This document shows, one piece after another, positions 57,001-64,000 of a stretch of 64,000 nucleotides of DNA. The DNA lies in NCBI GenBank assembly GCA_963978895.1, contig OZ022242.1, positions 19,931,977 to 19,995,976 of the forward strand. The letters run 5' to 3'. The stretch is from Erpobdella octoculata. Taxonomy: Eukaryota; Annelida; Clitellata; Hirudinida; Erpobdellidae. Below the pieces are notes generated by a model, which was not told the DNA's origin, ran no database searches, and saw nothing but the letters and a program-made list of their open reading frames with translations. The first letter of the stretch is position 1. Each line of letters opens with the position of its first letter. A program made the position numbers and the translations under genes.

Positions 57001-60000
57001 CCAAGACCGTTTTTGATGTTTAATCAACTATTTGAATATGCATAATTCTAATTTGTAATAAAAATGTTAATTTTATAGCTTAAAATTATAGTGATCGCTT
57101 TTTGATGATTGCCTTTTTGAAGCTGTCGCTATTTTGACTATCGCTATTTTGATGCAGTTGCTATGTTGAAGATCGCCATTTTGTGATCGCCATTTTGACG
57201 ATCGCCATTTTGGGATCGCCATCATTAACATTAACCAGTTCTGATGTTTTTAAAAATCTGGAAAGTGGTTGACTCGAGATTATGATGTTCCACGTTCAAG
57301 GTTACGATAATACTGCCACTATGGATGAAATCCATAAAGGTGTACAAGCTATTTTGAAGAAAAAAACGAAAATGCTATTTTTATTGGATGTGTGCTCATC
57401 ACAATACAGTAATAGCAGTGAAAGACAAACTTGATGAATGTGTGAATCCAAGCGATCGAATTTAGGCTCTTTGTAATTCAGATGAAAATTTAGACGGAGG
57501 AGGTACAGCCCGAGATCTTTTGTCTGCTGTCTTCAATTTTTCGTTTCTGTCCTACTTCTACTTTTGGTGTGATGTTCTATAAAAAGCTAATTTTGCACAG
57601 CTGTACCTTCAAACAAAAGGCTTAACTCTTCTACTAACGGCGCTATATAAATTGTCAAATAATAATAACACAGCTAGAAACGCTAGGACTATTTTTGTAC
57701 AAACAGCGCATCATTTAGTGGAGCAGGCAATTAAACATGCACTTTTAAAATCAGACCAATATGAAATTTCAATAGAGAGCAGATCCAGGTTTAAGAAAAA
57801 GATGACAGACAAAAAGACAAGAGATGCTGGACTAACTCTGCAGAAAGAAAACATTTTTGATTAATTGATCAGCAACTGAAAAAGAGTTACTAGTGTCCAT
57901 TCTATAATTTTTTACTTTTTACAATGAGTTATATAAAGAAGAGCTTCAATTAGAAATACCAAAACTGAAAAGGTACCTGAAAGCAGCAGAGATTGATCTT
58001 GAACAAGCTCAAAACTGGTTTGTATTTGACGTTTTGAAATTTATAGCTGAATGGGATTTTTTAGAATCTCTCCCATATCTTTTAGTAAGCCTACAATTAT
58101 TCCTTACAATCTGTGTGTCTGGGGCTCCATGTAAAAAAACTTTTTCAAAACTGAAGCTTATAACCATAACACAGATAAAGGTATCAGACTTGGCAATATT
58201 ATCAATTGAAAATGATATAGTTATGGAAGTTGATTTTGATCAAATTCTTAACAAGTTTGAAGCTTTGATGGCCAGAAAAGGAAAGTTCTGATCAAGTCAA
58301 GCTTTTATTTGATAGTGTATTTTGTGCTGTTTAGATATCGTCGATGACTGATCCACTGATTGTTGATTTGAGAATGACGCCAAACTCTTTAGAATAATTG
58401 TAGATATTAAAAACACCGAATGAATCCATATTCATTCGGTGTTTTTAATATCTACAATTATTCTAAAGAGTTTGGCGTCATTCTCAAATTGGCATCATTT
58501 CAAGAATTGTAGTGGTTATCATTTTGCATAGGATTACATGGTGCAAAATTCATCGGGATCAGCTATTGTGGTTCATGAGGTCAGGTCAGTTGCATATCTT
58601 GGAATTTGGTGTGATTCAAAGTTGTATTTTCCAGATTGAAAAAAAAATTTCTACTGGGTTTGGCTCAAGAAAACTTAAAGCATCTTTCAGATTGTGCATT
58701 TGTAATTTTATTAAGTTCTTTGATCTGGTCTTAATTATAATAAGTACGGTGTGCAAGTATGAAATCGTTATGGTGATTCAGCATGAGAGCTGAGATATGG
58801 GGTTGAGAAAACGTTTTATACAGAGTAAATGGAAAACATATTTATGTTTGCTTTTTATGGTAATATCTTTATATCAGACATTAATATTATTTATAAACTT
58901 AAGAATAACTATAAAACGCTTATATAAATATAGCACAAGTCGACCAATCACTATTCAGCCAATAGGCACGCGCATAGAAAGAGTTTTATCTCTTTTATTA
59001 TATTTATTTATAAATATATTTTAATGGATTATTAAGAAAACATTTTTTAATAATTTAACAAACAGAAAATATTAACCAATCCGAATTGAAAGGCTGAACC
59101 CATATGAACGACCAATGCTGGTGTTTCGATTTTGCCGTTGTAACTCATAAAATCTTCCATCCATTTCTTGACATCATCGCCGAAAAATAGTTTCCCTGCA
59201 TGCGAATCAACGGCAGTTTGTTCTTGAGAGTTCTTCTGTTTGTTAAATTGTCTTCTAGTTATAATATAAAGTAATTACTCCCTAGTAGTTAATCTATCAA
59301 ATTTTATTTTTAATTATGTCATTACAACTTTATGCGTTTATAAATTATTTTAAGATATTAACTTGGTCTGTATTCAAAACCACTTCAATTCCTTCATTGG
59401 TGGAGTTTGATGTTGCTGTCGGTTCATTGTTCTTGGTGTCGTGAGTTGTTTCCGTGCCAACTGCAGTTGTATCGCCTTGTTTCATCATGGCTTCAAACAT
59501 TTGGCAAAATAATGCGCCAACTTTCTTGCTATACTCGACAGCTGCTAGGTTTGTCTCATACATACAAATGCTGGAATGTTTGAAGTACTTCAGGAAGCTG
59601 TTTAGTGCCATCATCTCTGAATAAAGCTTTGTCCTGGGTGTTGTTAAAATGATGGTGTTGTAAATGAACTTTAAAAAAATATTATATTATCAAGTTATAG
59701 AATTAGTTGATTTATAACAATGTCCCAATAAGAAAATCCTCTGACATTATGACCTTTTTTGACACTTATCAACTCGCTCACTTACTTGATATGGAAGGCT
59801 TCCTCAAGATTTTTCTTAAAGTGCTGAGTTGTCACTCCTGTTAGCCACCAGTTGATCTCGTGATCTTCTGTTGTCAAGGCCACGTCACATTTGTTTTTAA
59901 GGAAATCAACAACTCCACCGGCTTGATTCATGTTGAAGTCACGCAACCTCAAAATGCCTTTGTCGGAAGCTAATCCAGGGATGGACTGAATCATTTGAAA

Positions 60001-61848
60001 ATAGAAATTTTTTTTATGCATATAGTATATAAAAAACTATATTTAAATACAGTGGCGTAGTAACCTAATATTTCACTAGGGGCGAAAGAAAAAAATCCCG
60101 CCCCTAAATTTTACGAATTTTCTCAGCATCTTCACCGAAACTATTCTGCCTGTGCATTAGCACCAATTAGGTGTAACTCCGTTTTTAAGTTTAGCAACAT
60201 TTAAAGGAATTTTCACACATTTTCACGCGAATTGTCTAATTTCCTCTAATATTTTATATAATTCAACGTATCTTCTTTTATTGGTTATGATTATGAACTG
60301 GCCAAATAGAAGTTATTAAACCAAAGTACATAGTATTGTAAGCATAAATAGTATACAGGAACGCAATATACTGTATACTGGAATGAAAGAGTACAGCATC
60401 ACATCTTTTTTGCTTTAATGGCTGCCAAATCTCTCAAGATTTCATCATCATCGAGTTTTTCAGCAGCTTTGTTTTTTATGGAAAGAATAGCCAAATTTAT
60501 AAGTCTCTTCTCAGTCATGGTTGATCGGAAAAACGTTTTTATAAGCTTTAGCTTAGAGAAGCTGCGTTTGCAACTTGCCACGGAGACACCAATCGTAAGG
60601 GAAATGCAAAGAAGAATAGTGAGATTCGGTAAGCATTCAATAAGAGTCCACTTCACAATCCACTGCAGCATCTCCCAAGATCCAAACTCTGAAACGTCTT
60701 CTCCCGTTATGCCGGAAAAGCTCTTTGCATGTTTTCGAAATCGTTTTATCTCTTGAAGCAAGTCAGTCGCATTTACATCTGTATAGGTATTTGTCACACA
60801 ATTAACATTCTCCTTCATGGCAGAATTATTATTTACGTCTAGAAAATAGGCTGCTTTCAGAAAGCCAAAGTGAATGTTAAGAGTGCGGAGCTCTTGCGTA
60901 CGTCTGGAAATTTTGGCTGTGAGTCGATCCATCACTTCAAGGTGTTCTATTCGCATTTCCTGTTGCATAGTCAGTCCTATATCTGTTGTCTCTTTTCCAG
61001 GCAAGCGTGTCTTTTTCATTATTCGTTTTTCCACGGGAATATTCATTTCCTCACAAAACGCAACAGCTGCAGCATGAGCCTCTAAAACAACAGAATCTCT
61101 CTCTTCGGCCAGAAAAAACAAGACCGACAGCATCTTTGATGCACAGACATCAAATCCTAGGCCACGAGTTTGCAAGTACTTCTGTGAGTCGTTAATCTCA
61201 TTCAGTACTCGCAACCAGAAATGAAGATACGCAACGAAATTGTAGGTCAGAATAGTTGATAAAAAGCACCCGGCATCACCTCTTGTCTCCATGTTCTCTG
61301 ACTGGCCATCACGGAGTTCCTCCACGGCTCTGATCACTTTTTCTAATTTACTATGAAGAACAGCAACAGCATCATATTTTGCACTCTACCGAGTATCGGA
61401 AAGACGTTTAACAGTCACTGTAATATTATTCTTCAAGATGTCCCATCTGTGAGTAGATACTGAAAAGAAAACAAACACTTTTTCTACCGTGCCAAAGAAG
61501 GTAGAAGCATTTGTAGTAAGGCAGGCAGAATGGACACCTGCTAAATTCAAGCTGTGATTAAGTGATTATTGCATGGGATGAAGCAGTCGTTTTTGCAGAT
61601 AGTCGGTGTGGGTTTTATAGTGGGCATATGTGAGAGTGTAAATATGGGGCGTGGCTGTAACGTTCTCTAATAATGATGAAAGGAAGTGCGTAACTTTCTT
61701 AAGCCGTAAACTCTCTATGTCTGTGTATAAGCATAGAAATTAGTTTGAATAACTGTATTTGCATGGAATACAGTGAGTCTAAGATGAATGCAAAGAACCC
61801 TTCAGTGGCTTTGAAGTCCTTTAGGATTTACGCCACTCTAAATATTGT

Positions 61849-61890
<42 letters not shown>

Positions 61891-62334
61891 ATGATTTTAG
61901 CTGTGTGGAAAAATTCGACTCTTTTAAAGTATTTCCTCCATTTTTATAAAAAGGCTGAGTCACTTTTGTTTTAGATTTCAATTTTGCCGCCCCCTCCTGA
62001 GTGCCGCCTGGGGCATTTGCCCCGTCTGCCCCCCCATTTCTACGCCACTGTTTAAATATACGTTGAATTTTGTTAATTATATAATCTGCCGGAATTTATA
62101 ATCAACTTTATAAAGGTTTAAAACATTTTGAATAAAAGTGTTTAACTATTTCACTTTTAAACCTTTGCCAACCTTGATGAGCCTACCTCCAGAGTATTCC
62201 TCTTTTGAGCGGTAGATCACCTTTGTGACCGAGCCACCAGCATCTACGACAAACCCTAGAGGATTGTTCATCATGTCCAGGGGAACAAAAATTTTGACAT
62301 CTTCATCCGTTTCTTCCAGCGACAATGATGACAT
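51009..62334 (-). CDS. Pantothenate kinase-like protein, copy C (8 coding exons, 463 aa)
   Basis: Exons: 62334-62173, 59985-59786, 59633-59363, 59235-59077, 56567-56475, 56355-56181, 55546-55347, 51140-51009; all GT-AG, consistent phases, open frame. Residues 31-38 are DAGGSVTK. Then come INWWLTGVTTQHFKK (Lys111 at the catalytic Glu position), an acidic Thr/Asn-rich linker, ALVVHMGSAFQFG, FGAGKTLCGLSEELTG, FVKMAERG, EMGKLASSN, NEDLAIGLLGVQ, KSILFSGSL and NPGFVCALGVWWKN. It is closest to copy B, with near-identical exon 2 and intron 2. The gene is stretched to 11 kb by insertions: a 2.0-kb hAT in intron 1, hAT debris and a hairpin in intron 4, and hAT elements plus a LINE tail in introns 6-7. 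All exons are intact, so it is probably still expressed. Confidence 0.82.
51770..52480. repeat. Diverged duplicated units around a 36-bp tandem array
   Basis: 'GGCTACACTGTGAA...GCACACCAGCACA' and 'AAACTAAGTGATGCAC'-like sequences occur at 51785-51895 and again, diverged, at 52340-52475; a partial copy is at 52255-52300. They flank the 36-bp repeat array. Confidence 0.6.
51995..52200. repeat. 36-bp tandem repeat
   Basis: About five copies of a unit containing AAAAATATATTGTCGGTACA and CTTATATTGTCAG, very little diverged. Confidence 0.9.
52690..53160 (+). pseudogene. Probable hAT transposase debris
   Basis: Frame from about 52707 (MSTQDTFFLWSKREVQKKHF) runs to a stop at about 52960. Beyond it, with several stops, lies KLFSALKCLMT, stop, LRSTMKK (about 53097-53150), which fits the hAT C-terminal dimerisation motif. 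The left half is repeated at 22170-22385. Inactive. Confidence 0.5.
53620..53749 (+). pseudogene. hAT transposase C-terminal tail fragment
   Basis: Reads RTTDERLLGLALFYIHNALS, then LETDDVINRFAASKNKRLDF and a stop. This matches the last part of hAT transposases (R-L-x-x-L-A-L-x-x-I-H...D-x-V-I-D-x-F-A). It lies outside the 51934-53506 element, so it belongs to an older insertion. Confidence 0.7.
54500..55157. mobile_element. hAT-like element in copy C intron 7, left end degraded
   Basis: The right end CCTAGCTACGCCACTG matches the MITE at 12827. GTCACAGAT occurs on both sides (54491-54499 and 55158-55166). The left end (AGGGTGCAGGAGTGCAGCC) no longer mirrors the right. Non-coding. Confidence 0.7.
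55657..55914 (-). pseudogene. LINE reverse-transcriptase tail in copy C intron 6
   Basis: Reads GSRTAFADRAFCHVAPTVWN, then NLPLELTKDLSSINCFKSRL and KTHLYRKAF: the extreme C-terminus of CR1-like LINE ORF2. Only about 85 residues remain. Confidence 0.8.
57100..57240. repeat. Degenerate GATCGCCATTTTGA repeats in copy C intron 4
   Basis: About eight imperfect 14-18 bp units of GATCGCCATTTTG type in a row. Confidence 0.75.
57646..58291 (+). pseudogene. hAT (ZMYM/DUF4371-type) transposase C-terminal fragment
   Basis: Contains TARNARTIFVQTAHHLVEQA, then after a stop and frame break YLKAAEIDLEQAQNW and FIAEWDFLESLPYLLVSLQL, then CVSGAPCKKTFSKLKLI and SDLAILSIENDIV. The V-S-x-A-x-C-K-K-x-F-S-K-L-K-L-I block is the dimerisation region of this hAT group. 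It is opposite in strand to copy C. It has in-frame stops and no ends were identified. Confidence 0.78.
58366..58489. repeat. Perfect inverted repeat, 60-bp arms, 4-nt loop
   Basis: Left arm 58366-58425 (starts ATTTGAGAATGACGCC) and right arm 58430-58489 are exact reverse complements, separated only by CCAT. It lies in intron 4 of copy C and no similar sequence is seen elsewhere in the window. Confidence 0.97.
60050..62050 (-). mobile_element. hAT transposon with 8-bp target duplication in copy C intron 1
   Basis: 2001 bp from CAGTGGCGTAGTAACC to CTACGCCACTG, flanked on both sides by TTTAAATA (60042-60049 and 62051-62058). It carries a broken transposase (60399-61568) and an A36 run at 61853-61888. 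The ends match the small MITE at 12827-12951. Confidence 0.93.
60399..61568 (-). pseudogene. hAT transposase (ZMYM/DUF4371-type), N-terminally deleted and with a nonsense codon
   Basis: The upstream part reads LNLAGVHSACLTTNASTFFG, then RWDILKNNITVTVKRLSDTR. A TAG (61386-61388) stands where this family has the Trp of D-T-R-W. After the stop 312 residues are open, ending with TIGVSVASCKRSFSKLKLIK, RLINLAILSIKN and DDDEILRDLAAIKAKKM, the hAT dimerisation block. The zinc finger and first catalytic segment are absent. The copy cannot make a complete enzyme, although the terminal repeats are intact. Confidence 0.85.
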
Positions 62335-62454
62335 CTGATGTGGCTGTTGACGATGAGGATGATAATGATGATTATGTGTTTTCAGTTTTTATGTAATAAA
62401 ATATTTAAAATTTGCATGAAATACCAGAAATATAAACGAACAGCATAAACTTAC

Positions 62455-62560
62455 TCAGATTGTTTTCAAATGAATCGGTTCGCAGTAAAAGTTAATTTGA
62501 AACGTTTAAAACTTCACAACATCCAGCCAGCCTTAATTGAATGTTTTGCATTAATTTCTC
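62455..62560 (-). promoter_or_regulatory. Non-coding first exon of copy C (inferred)
   Basis: Shares AATGCAAAAC.TTCA.TTA.GG and AAACGTTTCAAATTAACTTT with the equivalent region of copy B (43040-43156). It ends in the donor AATCTGA|GTAAGT at 62455; the acceptor CACATCAG abuts the ATG at 62334. The promoter should be just to the right. Confidence 0.55.
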
Positions 62561-63234
62561 GTTCTCTTTTGTCTTTTTTTGAAGCACGATTATCCTAATC
62601 AAATTCAAGAGCGATAACGACGAAATATTTGAGATTATCTCTCGGTGACGATAAAATGGTCTTGTTAATAATGTCAATCGAAATAACAGTAGGTAATCTT
62701 GTTGAAAATATAATTAGTGATGATAACGCTACTTATCATGACGATGATAAAAATGATGATGGTGATAAACAAGTTTAGTATTTAAATCCATCCATAGGTG
62801 TAACAAAAAAAATCTTAACCGTAGTTCTAAATTTTATAGATCATTTATGGAAACATTATAGACATTAGAGATCATAATTGATCTGGAGAGATGCTAACAT
62901 GGATAACTTATCTTATCTTAATCTTAATGCGAAAATCTTAATGTGATCTCCAATGTGAAAAAATTGGTTAGGTATAGTAGCGGGCGTCATATTGAAACGG
63001 GTCAAGAATATCCAATGTCAAGTGTTGGCTTAGAAAGCCTGTTTGTTTAACTATATTTCGACATATTCCTAAAACAACTATACAAACATTTTTACAATTA
63101 GGTCTAGAAAGCTATTCAACTTTTCTAGTTATTATGACATTTATTTTTACCTTAAAAACATTGAATTAAACAGTTTTTTATTTTGATTGCTTATTTACCG
63201 TATAGGCTAAAAATCATATATCTCTTTCTTTCTT

Positions 63235-63278
<44 letters not shown>

Positions 63279-63620
63279 TCTTTCTCAGTTTCTCTTTTTC
63301 TTTCTGTTTTATCTTTTTGTAATCTATATTTTTCTTTCGTTGCTTGAAATCAATAATGGTCAATATGGTTGACCCTTAACATGTTGAGTGATGGGGAGAA
63401 TGATAAACGAAACACAAGTCTAAAATTTTTCTATAGAGTGCAGTGTAGCCAGGGGATGGTTTTGGGATTCTTTCAAATCCATCCGAAATAAAACTTTAAT
63501 TTTTTTAATGTAACTTATTCTTTGTAAAAAATGTGCTAAGACTAAAATGAGATAAAATATTATCTCGCTCATTGGGATTTCATGCAGGAAAACAACTACT
63601 TAACATTTTTTAATAGGCAT
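62561..63620. other. Upstream of copy C; CT-rich microsatellite 63218-63290
   Basis: AT-rich sequence with GATGATAA-type runs (62700-62770) and a CTTT/CT array. No coding region is seen. Confidence 0.5.
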
Positions 63621-64000
63621 CATAAGCGTAGGAGACGGGGGCAGGGGGAGGGAATGCCCCCACAAGTTTTTTTGTCTCAATTTTTCGGGCAAGCGGATGC
63701 CTCTCAACCTTGAAAAAATAACGCATTCGCTGCATTTCGCAAGCGATTAAATTATTAAACTCTTATTCTCGTTGAATTTCTAGATGTTGTGAAGGTATAA
63801 AATATACAATAATTTAAATAGGAATCAAATAAAAGTGACTAAGCGGAGCTTATGAAATAAAATCACACAACTTGATATGCACACATAGGAAGATGCTGAA
63901 GCTGACAAAGCTGCTCAAAATAAAAATATTCACCTACCTTCGCTTTCAGTCGAAAAGTTTGGATGTCATCACAGCAAGGAAAACCGGCGAACTTACAATA
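63621..64000. mobile_element. Left part of a hAT-like element, cut by window end
   Basis: CATAAGCGTAGGAGACGGGG, then GGGAATGCCCCCACAAGTTT and TTTCGGGCAAGCGGATGC, closely follows the left end of the element at 11821. The right end lies outside the window. Confidence 0.65.

Overview
The window is AT-rich nuclear DNA from an animal, most likely an invertebrate. It has spliced genes with GT-AG introns, dense Helitron and hAT transposons, CR1-like LINE remnants, and very long micro- and minisatellites. I cannot fix the phylum from sequence alone; a mollusc or other lophotrochozoan, or a cnidarian, would all fit. I saw no rRNA, tRNA or CRISPR array.

Four spliced genes can be assembled, all on the minus strand. 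One (13547-18011) is a CCDC24-like coiled-coil gene of 8 exons. The other three (25380-28237, 37333-42414 and 51009-62334) are paralogues in one direct-repeat array, called here copies A, B and C. Their joined exons give uninterrupted proteins of 476, 470 and 463 residues. The fold signature is that of eukaryotic (type II) pantothenate kinase: an N-terminal D-A-G-G-S-V-x-K nucleotide loop, a TG...F helix, a central H-[LM]-G-S-A strand, a G-A-G-K-T...LTG segment, and a C-terminal NEDLA...LFSGSL...NPGF.CALG block. In all three the position of the catalytic glutamate aligns with lysine, and the active-site arginine segment has no arginine, so they look like pseudo-pantothenate kinases. I consider this the main biological discovery of the window.

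Layout: 1-244 Helitron end; 348-1710 a 7-bp satellite; 2770-3560 and 8190-9470 minisatellites; 4933-6985 Helitron; 10750-13166 hAT debris with two clear MITEs; 13547-18011 CCDC24; 18830-20160 transposon remnant with repeated subterminal motifs; 20740-23015 LINE remnants; 23200-23830 GC-rich Helitron-like repeat; 25380-28430 PANK-like A with promoter; 28789-31062 nested Helitrons; 31258-31690 foldback element; 32432-37045 an inverted Helitron pair plus another Helitron; 37333-43156 PANK-like B with 5' exon; 44261-46985 MITE, repeat-protein remnant and Helitron; 51009-62560 PANK-like C, whose introns hold several hAT elements (three with target-site duplications), a LINE tail and a perfect 60-bp hairpin; 63621-64000 start of another hAT-like element.

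The genes do not form an operon. The three PANK-like genes share exon sizes, and B and C also share a 5' non-coding exon. B and C are almost identical over intron 2 and the neighbouring exon ends, which suggests recent gene conversion. Most of the length of the array, and most differences in gene size, come from transposons inserted into introns.
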